A stretch of DNA of 64,000 nt from positions 3,360,136 to 3,424,135 of the forward strand of contig OX422183.1 of the NCBI GenBank assembly GCA_949130485.1, in the 5' to 3' direction. The DNA comes from Agelas oroides (lineage: Eukaryota; Porifera; Demospongiae; Agelasida; Agelasidae). The position numbers and the translations under genes were made by a program. Every line of letters begins with the position of its first letter. Position 1 is the stretch's first letter. Under the pieces are notes generated by a model, which was not told where the DNA came from, made no database searches, and saw only the letters and a list, made by a program, of their open reading frames with translations. Positions 1 to 11,413 of the stretch are shown here, in pieces.

Positions 1-574
1 TGTTGTTTAGAAGGGCCCTGGGCCTTGGATGAGGCATCTTAGACCATGTGACATCATCATGCAGCAAGAGAGTGGCTGTGCATGTGGATTGATATCAGCA
101 GCATTGCAAGGTCCAAGGTCCATGTTGGTACGCCTACTGTAGCCAAGGCACATAACAATTAGAATTATTCATGCAACAACAGAGTGGCTGTTGGTGTGGC
201 TCAGCGTTGCAAGGCCCAAGATATTTGCTTAGAAGCATTGTAGGTTATGGTATGTGGCTGTAAACAGACAACAACCTTCTTATAGCGTGGTAATGATTGG
301 TCCATGAGTAGTATAGTCACAGTTCAGCCTTTGACCATCAGCCCATAGAAATTGACCCAGGTCCTCAGAGATCTCGATAAATGTACTACCTCCGCTCTTG
401 TGAAATACCAAGAGATACTCATGCATGTCGTGTGCTCACTCTGCCCTCTTGAACTGTTCTTGGGACAGAACCCAAGTCTCAGGTAACCTGTTGTCAATTT
501 ACAAAGCACATTTACATTATGTCAATATACACAGAGAGCAACAGAACCTCTTCTATAGCTTAGATAACTGATTC
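1..574. other. No recognisable gene
   Basis: AT-rich sequence with only short open frames on either strand and no splice-supported coding. I see no repeat structure beyond short word similarities. Confidence 0.6.
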
Positions 575-604
575 GGAGTGGGAAATAGTCGTTGTGGAGC
601 TCCG

Positions 605-682
605 CATCGGTCCAAAACTCAGTCCAAAAATCAGTCCATAGTCCAGTCCATAGTCCAGTCCAGAGTCCAGAGTCCAGGTTTT
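605..682 (+). repeat. Short tandem repeat, AGTCCA-type
   Basis: Repeated AGTCCA/AGTCCAGTCC words with small variations. It is a simple degenerate tandem repeat. The open frame across it (578-763) is a by-product of the repetition. Confidence 0.6.
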
Positions 683-1570
683 ACACCGACCCCTACCATA
701 CGCCATGATATCTACGATGTATGGATACAGCACGTGACATACCCTTTACCCTTTACCCCTTGAATTGGGAAGTGATATGAACCCCTTCAGCTATATAACT
801 CCCAGAGGATGGAGCATGGGGTACCTATCTGCCTGCTGGATGAAACACAAACCATTGAGTTGGAAATCTTTTATGCATAATGATTCTTGTCCATGCAGAT
901 GAGAGATGGTCAGAAAGCATGGTCAAATGCATGTTATGGTGGTACTCCACCCTGGATTTTTCAAGGTTGACAAACTTGATGATCCAAGCTGATAGGCTTC
1001 TTTTGTCTTCTTAAACTTTAGCAGGCAGGCAGTTTTGGGAGTCTTCCCTGCTTCCTGTCAGCATTGCCATCCAATAATCAGTTTATAATTAAGTTAGTTA
1101 AGATGTGGCCTGGCGTACCCCTCATGTGGTGGTCGGGACTTTGAAGATAAGCTTAGATCGACTAAAAAAAAAAAAAAGGGTTTAGTAGAGTGCTGTAGTG
1201 TCAGTAGCTGTGATAGTGCGTAATGCCTGCTTGTGAAAGCAAGCTTGTGTCTAGAAACAGCAGAAAGGCCACAGTGGCCAAGACTGTACTCATTGGGCAG
1301 GCCCAGGTCTTGCGATCGTATACCAAGCCTAGTAGGTGACCGTGGCCCGGTGCTTCGAGTGTCAGGTTGGGCTTTAAGGTGGCAGTGAAGTCTCTCGGCA
1401 GAGGTTAACGAAAACACAAACCTGGGTTACAGTCATGACCAGGGTTACTCCTACTTTCAGGGTTATAGGGTTTGATTTAGGGCAATCTTGCTTTGCCTAA
1501 TTTTAAAAAAGGGTTTTAGCCACTCATTAATATATTCATGAGCCAAAATTGCCGGGTGTGCCACCTTAAA

Positions 1571-1925
1571 GTGACCATTAGTGCATGGTTACTGCAGTTC
1601 ATGGTTCACTGAACAGTTGGGTAATATAATATAATCATCCATCAGCCCCCTCAAAATCCATCAAGCTTCAAAGAGCTAGCAGAGACACTTGTCTGCTTGC
1701 CAAGGTATACCAGTTCATATGCATTCACCAGATAATAGCCAGCAGATGAATGCATATGAACTGATATGTTGGCTAGCAGACAAGTGTCTGTGCTAGCTCT
1801 TTGAGGCTATAGATGAAATTGTGAGGGGATTGATGGATGATAACTGTGTTTCGGATTTCTTTAATCATATTACTCACCTGTTCAATAAACCATGAAACTG
1901 CAGTAACCATGCATTAGTGGTTATT
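1571..1925. mobile_element. Foldback MITE, copy 1
   Basis: About 355 bp with long inverted arms. The left arm begins GTGACCATTAGTGCATGG and the right arm ends with its imperfect reverse complement. The centre is a strong hairpin built on AGAGCTAGCAGAGACACTTG and its complement. A homologous copy lies at 10870-11245. It carries no coding sequence, so it is a non-autonomous foldback element. The superfamily is not determined. Confidence 0.65.
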
Positions 1926-2104
1926 CATGTAGCTAGTTTGATATAGCTAGCTATAGCATCTATAGAAACAGACAGCAGAAGTTGGAATATAGAGCAGCCT
2001 ATGACAGACCTGCATAAAAAAGATTGTGTAGTACATGCATGATCACTTCTGCCATGAGTCACTTCTCCCAGAAACAAATGTAGCTACTGTACGGTTACCA
2101 TGCA

Positions 2105-2347
2105 ATGGTCATAACTGTCCAAATTATGTACACGCTGTTCTTGTACAAGATTTGCAGGAGGAGAAATGGGGCATCTTTGAGGAGCAACATTTTGGTGAAA
2201 GTTGAGTCAAGCAGTGACCCACAGTTGAATCAACAAATGTTTCATTATACCATCAGAGCAGACTCAGAGGATCTCAAACAAGGAAGTGGAGTAGAGGAGG
2301 AACTGCCAGGTGATGCTATCACTAACACATGCTGCACTGAACTGTGA
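2105..2347 (+). CDS. Possible short exon: membrane helix plus cytoplasmic tail, copy 1
   Basis: An 80-codon frame with a hydrophobic N-terminal stretch (about residues 2-16), then a CRRR stop-transfer cluster and a polar tail containing SSSDPQL and RADSEDLKQGSG. A second version at 11414-11620 keeps the frame despite an 18-bp in-frame length difference and several substitutions. That favours past or present coding, perhaps the last exon of an upstream receptor-type gene. No clear splice context was established. It could instead be a recently duplicated non-coding block. I do not recognise the family. Confidence 0.35.
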   Translation: MVITVQIMYTLFLYKICRRRNGASLRSNILVKVESSSDPQLNQQMFHYTIRADSEDLKQGSGVEEELPGDAITNTCCTEL

Positions 2348-2560
2348 ACATGGATAAATTTCAAAGTGACTAACAAACTATTATAAAATTGACACACAAG
2401 ATGAGATCTGGAGATAAAATCCCAAATCTTTGACCAAGACACTGGACCAGCCAGACCAGACACTCAGCCAGTGCCAAATAAATGGTCAACAACAATGACC
2501 CATGCAAGTTCATTTCAAAATGTCTGATGACTCATAGTGCTCCAGAGCTACATGCACTGC

Positions 2561-2740
2561 GTGCCAGGGGAAGGCTTGTCTGTCCTCCATGCAGTCTGTC
2601 CTCTGGTTACCCAGAGAGGGGTGCCAGGGGAAGGCTTGTCTGTCCTCCATGTAGTCTGTCCTCTGTTAACCCCAGGAGGGGTGCCAGGGGAAGGCTAGTC
2701 TGTCCTCCATGTAGTCTGTCCTCTGCAGTGGCGGTGTCAG
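2561..2740 (+). repeat. Three tandem 60-bp repeats
   Basis: Three adjacent copies of a 60-bp unit starting GTGCCAGGGGAAGGCT, differing at a few positions. The 60-bp period keeps a frame open (2482-2880), with a repeated RGRLVCPPCSLSS motif. The unit is absent from the homologous block upstream of gene B, so it expanded after the duplication. Confidence 0.8.
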
Positions 2741-3265
2741 AGGGATGTATTGGATGTCAGGAAATGGGGAAAATCCCCAATTTTACGGACAGTGAACGGA
2801 TGAAGACTCCCAAAACGGACTGTGCGCTAAAAGTTTACAAAGACAAAGAATTCTATCAACTTGGATTCCAGGTTTGTTGACCTTGAAAATGCAGGGTTTC
2901 CTGCCACCTTAAGTGAAGTGCACACTTCGCTACAGGCTTGCTGCACTACAGCACATCCCATGCCTCCACAGTGCTTTTGATGGCAACGACGCTTCTTTAC
3001 AACACCGACTGATGTCTCTCAGTAGCATTTGTGTGGTGTTCTTATTTTCTATACAATTTAGATATAGATGCATACAACAGTAGCATGGCCATCTTCAGCC
3101 CAGCAAGTTGGCTACCTTTGTATCATCTTGCCTCTACAGGGCTTCAATTACCACCTGTTAGAAGCTGGATTGTGCACCTAACTCCAATCCCCTGTTCCCT
3201 GTTCCACTTTTGCCCTAATCTATCCAGGCTTCCACACTATGTGTAGTTAGTGGGTTTCTCTTAGT

Positions 3266-3680
3266 CAAAGTTTGTGCCCTTGCTGCTTGCTCACCATGCA
3301 CCTGGAAGTGTGTGACTCTAGTGGATCTGCTCAACAGTCTGCTATGGGTAGGACAATCGAAATGGCCTGCCACTTACACCCGATACTTTGTACTTGGAAT
3401 GCAGCTACCACCTGCACTCCAGTCACCATTTTCTTTCCACTAGGACCTGTCTTCATTTAACCCTCTGTCTTTACCATTGCTTACCACACCTTTCATACCT
3501 ATGGCCTTAGTCAAAGGGTGTGCTCTTGCTGCTTGCTCGCCACCTGGAAGTGTGTGCCTCTATTGGATCTCCTGTTATGAGCAGTATGAAATGGCCTACC
3601 ACCTATACCCGATACTTTGCACTTCGGATGCAGTTACTGCCTGCACCCCAGTCACCCTTTTCTTTCCACTTGGGGTGCGG
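3266..3680 (+). repeat. Two diverged tandem repeats of about 245 bp
   Basis: The stretch at about 3266-3448 recurs at about 3511-3680 with clear similarity. Shared words include GCTGCTTGCTC, TGGAAGTGTGTG and CACTCCAGTCACC/CACCCCAGTCACC. No conserved frame was seen. 3690-4900 contains nothing else I recognise. Confidence 0.6.
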
Positions 3681-4910
3681 TTATGCTCGAAATAATTAAA
3701 AAAATAAAAAATAAATTGCCTAGAATTACTGACTGCCATATGTCAACTGGCCCGGGTTTTCCTAGTGAAAGTGTCTGGATCCTTTTTTTTAATTTTTTTA
3801 TGAGATCGCAGGGCACATGCAAAACATTTGGTCTGGGGATGGGACTATATATCCCCACCTGTCTACCTAATTAGACAGAGAATTACACAGAGAAGGGAGG
3901 GATCATCATTAACATGACAAAATCTCCCAGGCCTTCCCTCTCCATTTTACTATAGGTCAGAAACTAAACACAGTCATCTGTTTCAGTCTGTTAGCTAGCA
4001 GCAATGTACATTACTGACCAGGCCAAAGATATAGGAGCAGTGACAACAGCAACAAACATGTTTGCTTAGCTAACTCCTGTATCCAAGCAATGAACATTCA
4101 ATCTGAGTAAATATTGGCTAGTGCAATGGTGTACCTATACCACATTAACAAACTCCCATTCACCGTGGCAACAAACCAACCTGGAAAATGGTGTTATATA
4201 TGCGCAAAAACCCTTACACTGTACTAAGTATACCTCCTGTTTTACTCAAGACCTTGATAATGTGTGGTGCCATGCACCCTCTCCACTGCATTTTAATGTT
4301 TAAGTGGGTATGGTAGTAGCTATTTAACTTCGGAAAGCCACTTCTTGAGGTAAAATGCAGGTAACCCAAGCAGTATGTGTACAGTTCTGTTGCTCTGAGG
4401 CTAATTTTAAGACTAGATTGACTTTTTTTCGATTTGGACTTGCTACCATTTATTCAAAGTCAACTGAGAAGCCACTGAAAGCAGTAAAACTACTGGCTTG
4501 ATGCAGCTAGCCATCGTAACATGCAGCAATCCAGCAACAAATCAGACATTTACTGCTGTAGCTACTATCTTATTTTCTATGGTTGCCTATATATTATCCT
4601 AAGTTGTACAACGTGTCTAGTAAAGGTCTTATTTATGTCCTATCACTGCAACCACTCGGTTTCCATGGTAACGACCCGCCCATTGTAAACAACGGCATAC
4701 AGATCTATAATTTGTGTCAATATTACTATTGGTAGAGGCATCCACCAATCAGTTTAATACTGACACAAATTTAGGTATCCGGATACGTCCATAGAGTGTC
4801 GTGGGTGGGGCTCAAAACACTGCCAGATCAGGAGGAGGGTAGCTAGCTAGCTACGGCTGTGTTGCGATCGGTAGTATTCACTTCCAGTGGAGGTTATCTA
4901 CATGAATGCG

Positions 4911-5021
4911 TAATCAGTTTGACGTGTGCTGGCAATCAGTTTGACGTGTGCTGGCAATCTGTTTGACGTGTGCTGGTAATCAGTTTGACGTGTGCTGGCA
5001 ATCAGTTTGACGTGTGCTTGT
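4911..5021 (+). promoter_or_regulatory. Five 22-bp tandem repeats with TGACGTG cores, upstream of gene A
   Basis: Five near-identical units of AATCAGTTTGACGTGTGCTGGC end about 80 bp before the gene A start codon. Each carries TGACGTG, which matches the core bound by CREB/ATF/XBP1-type bZIP factors. Gene B has one diverged unit at about 12201-12226, so the array expanded in A only. A regulatory role is inference; it may be a neutral minisatellite in the promoter or 5' UTR. Confidence 0.5.
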
Positions 5022-5100
5022 GTAAGTTGCACGTGTTCTTGATGAATTCAAGGGGCGTTTTGTAGTACTGTACCTTTTATATTATTTTATGTACAGGACA

Positions 5101-8100
5101 ATGGCGATGAAGCAAGCTACTGTCCACACCCTCATGTTACTACTAGTGATACCCTTGGCCACTGCACAGTCTCTTCAATTGGTCTACATTGGTCGATCTG
5201 GAAGACAACCAGGGGATAATCAGATTCTCCTTGAGTGTCGTCGTAATACTATCCCTGTAGCCAGTCCCCAGCTCTTTGTTGAGCGGTCAGACCTAGCCAG
5301 GCAGCCAGTCACAACTAGTGTGGGCAACCAAAGTGGGCAGGTGACAGTTGAGATGACCCAGGACCTAGAAGGGCTGTATTCATGCAGTGACAATGGAGAT
5401 AGGTCTACCAATACATTGGAGTTTGTAGGTGAGGAAACTGCCATCAATGTATGAATTGGTAGGATTTCGATGACTACTTAATCGTCTTCTTCTTCTGCAG
5501 CGTACCCTCAAGCAAATATCTCGATACCTTCGTCCTATGCCTTTCAGGAAGGACAACAAGCCACCATCAATTGTCGTGTAATGCCTGGAGGACTGAGCCA
5601 ATACTACAGTGTTAGGTGGATGAATGGCAGTGTGACTATCGCCACATCAACCCCTCGTTCTGTGTTACCAGGATACCAACTCCATGACAACTTTTCCCTC
5701 ACAATCAATAACATACAACCTAGTGATTCCAGCACAAGTTATCGATGCAGTGTGACCATAGATGACCCTCGAATACCTGGTAGTACTCATGATGTAGTTT
5801 ACAACCAAAGCCACCTTGGCCTTATCACTGTGATGGTGTATGGTGAGTTACCTAACCAATACACCCATGCAGAGACATTATCCACAGTCAAGCAATGTAT
5901 TAACAAGATAATGGAGCCAAACATGAACATTACTGTGGTCTACAGGGAATTGTTAATCAACCGGCCATTTCCATGAGATAAGTATCTCTTAAGGTAGGAC
6001 AACCTTGAATCACAAATCTCCGAGTCATGTGGACGGACAGATGGGTAATGTCCAAGTGTACACAAAAAGTTTGTACCAAACTGCTTTCTCTACCTGATAA
6101 GGCCAAAAAACTCAATTTTTAGTCCCTCAGCTAAAATAAAAGTTTGCACCCTCTCCAAGGCTCCCCTCCCCCAGTCTGATCACATCATCAACATACACAC
6201 AAATCAAGTAAAAATTTTACGTACGGATTTGTCCTGGGACCACTTCAATTCCAGTCTACAGGCCAAAACACAGATTTGACCTCACAAACAGTATGCTGGC
6301 TTTGAAGAAAAATTTGACACACCCCCACTCAAACCAGCCAAAACTGAGCCCAGTTTCAGAAAGCTCAACTCAATGACACACATGGAGGGCCCCGTCGACC
6401 ATCCAATGCTACCACAGAACATACATGGCACCAATAATGATATTTATGAGGACCAATGACCGGAATGTTGCCTATGATTTGGCCACACAGTGCTAGCTAG
6501 ATCCAACTTATCAAGATTGTAGGCAGTTATGTTGGGCTTTAATTAGAGTCCTGGACTCATTAAGTGTTAGGATTAGGGAAAAATTTAGGCTTAGGGCTTA
6601 ACTAAGCCCTAAGCTTTTCATACTTCAGATTTGGAATACCTCAGGATATAAAAAATTATGATGTAGAATTACATAGGCAATGCTGCTTATGTAGCTTGTC
6701 TTCCGCTCCTCTGCAAGGGGTCCAGTGGCTTAACGGTAAGAGCGTCTGACTAGTATTCAGAAGGTCTTGGGCTCGAATCCCAGCTAGATCCCAGATATAT
6801 TCTCACTCTCTCAGCAAAAACAATCATCATTATCCAACCATTTATGTTGCTATAGAGGGTCCAGTGGGGGTTCAAATAGATTTACACTGTTTGGTAACTC
6901 ATCCCTCATAGCTGCTGCATCCCTTATAGAAAAACTGTGTACCCCCACAAAGAATTTTCCCTTATTTTATTAAGGGAAAAAACTGTGCCTGGAGTGCCAG
7001 CCTTCGACGTGATTGTTTATTCTCGGGCCATTGTAATTGTAGTAGTTCCACTGCTGGAGTCTAAATTGGCCATTGATCCAGGCTCTGTCAAATATGTGAC
7101 AAAGTCATTGATGTTGTCCAACTCTGGGGCTTCTTGTTGAACTCCTTGCCATACCACTCGAACAAAGCTGGGGGGAACAAAGCGGGTGGCTGCTGTCTTC
7201 CGCACAAAGCTTTTGAGGATTCCATCCTCAGATCTGTACTCCTCTTGCAGCCCCAAAGCCTGGATCTTTTGCCGAATTGCTTGCGAGTAGTGGTAGTAGC
7301 AGCCTCTGTGTTCAGCGGTCGGAAAGTTCAATCGGAGAGCATTGATGAGAGCCTGCTTGAAGTCGGAAAGAACTGAGAGGGGGTGAGATCCAGACAAAGA
7401 TCTAGTGCAGCTTCTTTCACCATCAATTCCGAATTCTACATTTTAATGTAACTTACTTTGTGTGTACTCTGCTGCTTGTTGGGAAGCAGGGCATACACCA
7501 TAGGGAATGTCTGGCTGTACTTGATGATGTGGATGGTGAAGATCTGATAGAACAGACATGGACACGTTTCGAAAGTTCCATCCATGTAGAAACACTCACT
7601 CAACAGCCATACTAATAGCTTGGCAACCAGTATTTGTGAGATACCCTTAAAATTCTCCCATTTCTATAGCCTCAAGCTTGACAGCAGTTGAGTAGCTACA
7701 ACCTTGTACCTTATGACACCACTTGAGTAGTGACAGGAAGTACCTATGTACCCTTACTTACCCCTAGGCTGAAATTTAAGTATGCCCATTATAATACTGC
7801 TGTTGATTTTGTGGGAAGTTGATTTAATGGGAGTTGACCTGGTGGGAAGTGGGAGTTGATTTAGTGGGAGTTGATCTCGTGAGAGTTGATCTCGTGGGCC
7901 TAAATCAGTAACACTATATTGGGGTACACAGGCACATCATGTTGGAAATTTTGTGTGGGGTACACAGTTTTTTCCCTTTATATAAGGGAACATTTTGTGT
8001 GGGGGTACACCATTTTTTCCCTTAATAAATTCTGTGTGGGGGTACACAGTTTTTCCCCTTTATATAAGGGATGCAGCAGCTGTGTTTCAAATAACCCAGG

Positions 8101-9387
8101 CACAGTTTTTTCCCTTAATAATAAGGGAAAAAACTGTGCCTGGGGTACACAGTCTCTCCCCTTAATATAAGGAATAGTTCACTAAATAGTGTAATCGTCT
8201 ACCAAACTGTCCAGTGGCTTAATGGTCTTGGGTTCAGATCCCAGCTGGATCCCAGATTTTTTTTCTTTCTGTGGATTTGTTTTTCACTCTCTCACCAAAA
8301 ACATCATTATTCAAGAGTGCCTACAGTCGTTTACAGTAATTAACATCAAGCCTCGGAACATCAATAGTGGCTTGCTAATTTTTACCCTAACCCTTTTGCA
8401 AAGAGTCTATATTAAATTTCCCAGGCTTAGCGTTAGACTAGTAAATGAATAAACATAAACACACTCCTCCCCCCCCCCCCCACACACACACACACATGCA
8501 CAAAACACACAGAACAACCCACTCCCTCTGTCACTGCTGTTACCATGCCCACATTTTTCACTCCCTCTGCCACTTCCACTGTCATGCTCACAATGCTTCC
8601 TCCTACAAGACACACTCTTGATAGTGCATACCCCCCTGTTACTTCCACTATCATGTTCACAACGTCATCTACAAGAAGCACTGTTGGTGTCTCTGTCACT
8701 CCCACTATCATGCCTACATCTTCTCCTTTCATGCTTGAACGTTGGCACATCATTTTGATAGCTGCTGTTGGTGGAGTAGTAATAATGGTGGTACTATTAA
8801 TACTTGGATGTATGTGTATAGTATGCTGCTATAAACTTAGCAAATGCAAGCCTTGCATATCTGCTAAACAGAAAGAGTTACATGAAAGAGCTGACAAGTT
8901 GGAACAAAATGGAATAAAAATGGCAAATAAGCTACCCAAAGATCCAAACAAGAGAAAAGTGAAGGAAAGTCTCATATCACATGAGAAGCAACAAGCCTCC
9001 AAACTTCGAGATCAAGCAGCAAAACTTCCAGATGATAATGCCAAACGCTGCAAAGACTTACGTGACCAAGCTGACAAGAAGGAACAGAAACAGAAGAGTT
9101 TGATAGACAACTTGGACCCAGATCCCATAAAGAGAAAAGAGCAGCGAAAACTAATAAAAAGGCTGGGAGAAGAAATAGAACGCCTCCGTAAAGCAGCAGA
9201 TCGAATGACCATTGATTCAGGTGAGAAGAAAGAAGGTGGTAACAGTGATGAAGACAATGTACAAGAGGACACTAGTAATGGAGTGGATGCAACATGCCGC
9301 AGCACAACAAACCCAAATTCAACAGGCCAGAAAGAACATGAGGTGGTTGACAGTGAGAATGATGAAGGCAATGTACGGGAGGACTAG
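5101..9387 (+). CDS. Gene A: two-Ig-domain single-pass receptor with charged helical tail
   Basis: Predicted exons are 5101-5428, 5501-5842 and 8513-9387. All introns are phase 1 with GT-AG ends, and the joined frame is 514 residues ending in TAG. Residues 1-23 are a signal peptide. Ig domain 1 has the cysteine pair C46/C95 (LYSC). Ig domain 2 has C134, W149 and C192 (SYRC). A Thr/Ser/Pro-rich stalk follows, then a membrane helix at about 303-330 and a Lys/Glu-rich helical tail. ATG 5101 is preferred over an in-frame ATG at 5089, because TTATGTACAG just upstream looks like a splice acceptor and gene B has no ATG at that position. A cell-surface recognition or adhesion role is inferred. The tail has no kinase, ITIM or death domain. 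It is paralogous to gene B. Confidence 0.8.
6719..6840 (+). mobile_element. tRNA-derived SINE, full head
   Basis: Positions 6719-6790 fold as a tRNA-like cloverleaf. D stem is GCTT/GAGC, the anticodon stem TCTGA/TCAGA encloses loop CTAGTAT (AGT at the anticodon position), the T loop is CTCGAAT, and the acceptor stem has one mismatch. B-box-like sequence GGCTCGAATCC is present. The following tail (CACTCTCTCAGCAAAAAC) recurs after a shorter copy at 8206. It is therefore a SINE with a tRNA head rather than a working tRNA gene. It lies in gene A intron 2. Confidence 0.65.
6930..7985. mobile_element. MULE-type DNA transposon remnant
   Basis: A transposase fragment on the - strand is bracketed by related inverted ends. 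The left end contains AAAACTGTGTACCCCCACA and the right end carries its near complement, GTGTGGGGTACACAGTTTT, around 7952-7980. It sits in intron 2 of gene A, which explains why that intron is about 2.7 kb against 0.8 kb in gene B. The exact ends and target duplication are blurred by extra copies of the end motif. Confidence 0.5.
7017..7625 (-). pseudogene. MULE transposase fragment
   Basis: Read from 7625 downward, the first segment contains FYMDGTFETCPCLFYQIFTI, the conserved DGTF block of Mutator-like transposases with the first catalytic Asp. It ends at a good donor (CACAAA|GTAAGT). The second segment (7017-7397) contains SDFKQALINALRLNFP, with the second catalytic Asp in its usual place, and GCYYHYSQAI. 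The region with the third acidic residue and the N-terminal DNA-binding domain are missing. It is a dead fragment. Confidence 0.75.
7940..8170. repeat. Cluster of palindromic GGGTACACAGTTTTTTCCC units
   Basis: Several alternating-orientation copies of GGGTACACAGTTTTTTCCCTTnATAAGGG. One is a nearly perfect palindrome at 8101-8140. The words match the ends of the adjacent MULE remnant, so this looks like expanded transposon termini. Confidence 0.6.
8206..8330 (+). mobile_element. tRNA-derived SINE, copy lacking the anticodon arm
   Basis: CTGTCCAGTGGCTTAATGGT joins directly to CTTGGGTTCAGATCCCAGCT, so the D and T arms of the tRNA-like head are present but the anticodon arm is deleted. The downstream body (TTCACTCTCTCACCAAAAAC) matches the copy at 6719. 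Confidence 0.6.
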
Positions 9388-10860
9388 TGATAGAGGGGAA
9401 CCAGATACAACATCATCATTATGCAACATGTAGTGACAGAGATTGAAACTACACTATTATGTTTATAGTTATCCCTATGTATTAGTTTGAGCTATTAGGT
9501 AGCTATGATAGCTATTTTCATTACAGATGGGTGATAGTGATACCATGGATAATGCTACAGTGTACTTAAGTTGGTTCCTTGTGATTTATGATACAATACT
9601 TAGCTCACCCATGAGGGACATTTGGCAGCTTGTGATAAGAAATAGTGACCCAAGCAAGGACTGAAAGCATTCAAGGACTGCATTTTGATGCTGACCAGAA
9701 ATGCACCTTACGTTTTGTTTTCCTTGGGAAGGGGGAGGCCAGGGAGGGGCCATTATCATGTGGTATCATATCACATTGATATACCTTGTAGCTACTCAAT
9801 AAAAAGTTTTTGAGGGAAAAGTGGGGGAATCGGTAAGTCATATGCATCTCTGCTTGCTTCACACACATCTAATAGAACTACCCCAGTATATTCTGCTAGT
9901 CAAATGAGCTTATTATATAAGTTTAGTCACACTTCCCAATCCCCTCCACCCATTATACCCACTAATCTATCTTCATTCTGATGGTATGCTTCATCTACAA
10001 CCCATCTACAATCGTGCAAGTCAGCCTTCTTGACTCCTGCCCTCCATCAGCATCAGTCCAACATCCTAAAAAAAAAAAATGAAATACCAAGTTAGTAGTG
10101 TTCAGAGCAGTTTCTATCAGCACATGGTGGAGGAGAGGGGGATACTGTGAAAACGTGGGAGTGTGCATGTAGCATGAATGGTGAGCATAAAGCCAATTGC
10201 ACATTATAAATTGAACTACACTGCAGCCTCTTCTTTGCACCCTTGCTCTTGGAACATCAGCACATGGTTACAGCTGCCAGCAACAGATTTGCAAGCTCTT
10301 AATTGTCTCTGGTATGACGATACTAGAGCCACAACTCATGCACCATCTTCATAAACCTCTTTGATTAACACTTTGCTGAAGAATACCAGAATTCCGTCAT
10401 TCCAACATGCAGTTAACAGTGCAAGCAGCCATGATAGTGAGGAGACCTTTCAACAGAGTAAGCTACTATATGTATGTATAAAGACTGTTAGCCAACACAT
10501 TCCTGTTGAAAGCCCACTTTTCTTCCCAATCAATAAATGCACACAGTGGTGACTTGTCACTATATAGCTATAGTCACTATATAGGCCCTGTTGATAAATA
10601 TATGCATGTACAGATTCAACACGCTATCTTTTGTACAATAATTTATACCAGGTAATTGCAAGTTAGCCTTGTGTAGCCATCGCATACAGCAGGAGCTTAT
10701 GAACTGCTACACCACTTTGGGGCACTCATAAGCTCCTGCATGCAGTATGCAACAAAATTGGGGAAAGAATCCTGCAGAAACTACATGGTTAAAGCCCCCC
10801 TAGCCCCCCCCCATTCCTACGCCCTTGGACCCTGAGAAGGTGGTACACTGCAGAAACTAC
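9388..10860. other. Intergenic spacer between genes A and B
   Basis: No coding exon recognised. AATAAA at about 9799 is a possible polyadenylation signal for gene A. A perfect-looking hairpin, GCAGGAGCTTATGA...TCATAAGCTCCTGC, occupies about 10688-10738 and may be a very small MITE. Confidence 0.5.
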
Positions 10861-10869
10861 ATGGTTTAA

Positions 10870-11245
10870 GTGACCATTAGCGCATGGTTACTGCAGTTTC
10901 ATGGTTCATTGAACAGGTGGGTAATATGATATGATCATCCATCAGCCACCTCAAAATCCATCAAGCTTCAAAGAGCTAGCAGAGACACTTGTCTGCTCGT
11001 CAAGGTATACCAGTTCATATGCATTCATCTGCTGGCTATTATCTGGTTCTGAACCAGATAATAGCCAGCAGATGAATTATGAACTGATATGTTGGCTAGC
11101 AGACAAGTGTCTGTGCTAGCTCTTTGAGGCTAGATGAAATTGTGAGGGAGTTGATGGATGATAATTGTGTTTTGGATTCCTTTAATCATATTACTCACCT
11201 GTTCAATAAACCCTGAAACTGCAGTAAACATGCACTTGTGGTTAT
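10870..11245. mobile_element. Foldback MITE, copy 2
   Basis: Homologue of 1571-1925 with a longer uninterrupted central palindrome (about 10974-11126). The arms start GTGACCATTAGCGCATGG and end with the imperfect reverse complement. Together with the flanking homology it marks the start of the duplicated block that precedes gene B. Confidence 0.7.
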
Positions 11246-11413
11246 TTTTTATTGTAGTTTTTGCAGTGATATAGCTATAGCATCTATGGAAGTGGACAGC
11301 AGAAGTTGGAATGTAGAGCAGCCTATGACATGCAGACCTGCACAAAAAAGATTGTGTAGTACATGCTATCGTGAGTCACTTCTCCCAGAAACAAATGTAG
11401 CTACAGTTACCCA

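Noticed and set aside
1094-1417. 107-codon - strand frame
   Set aside because: It crosses a poly-A run and has no recognisable domain or splice context.
4911-5021. CRISPR-like repeat array
   Set aside because: Units are directly adjacent without unique spacers and the genome is animal. It is a tandem repeat.
5581-5976. Independent gene starting at ATG 5581
   Set aside because: It is the second half of Ig exon 2 of gene A read into the intron. The exon has an acceptor at 5500 and a donor at 5843.
6719-6790. Functional tRNA-Thr gene
   Set aside because: The acceptor stem has a mismatch, the T loop starts CTCGAAT, no terminator-like T run follows closely, and a related truncated copy with the same tail exists. 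A SINE head fits better.
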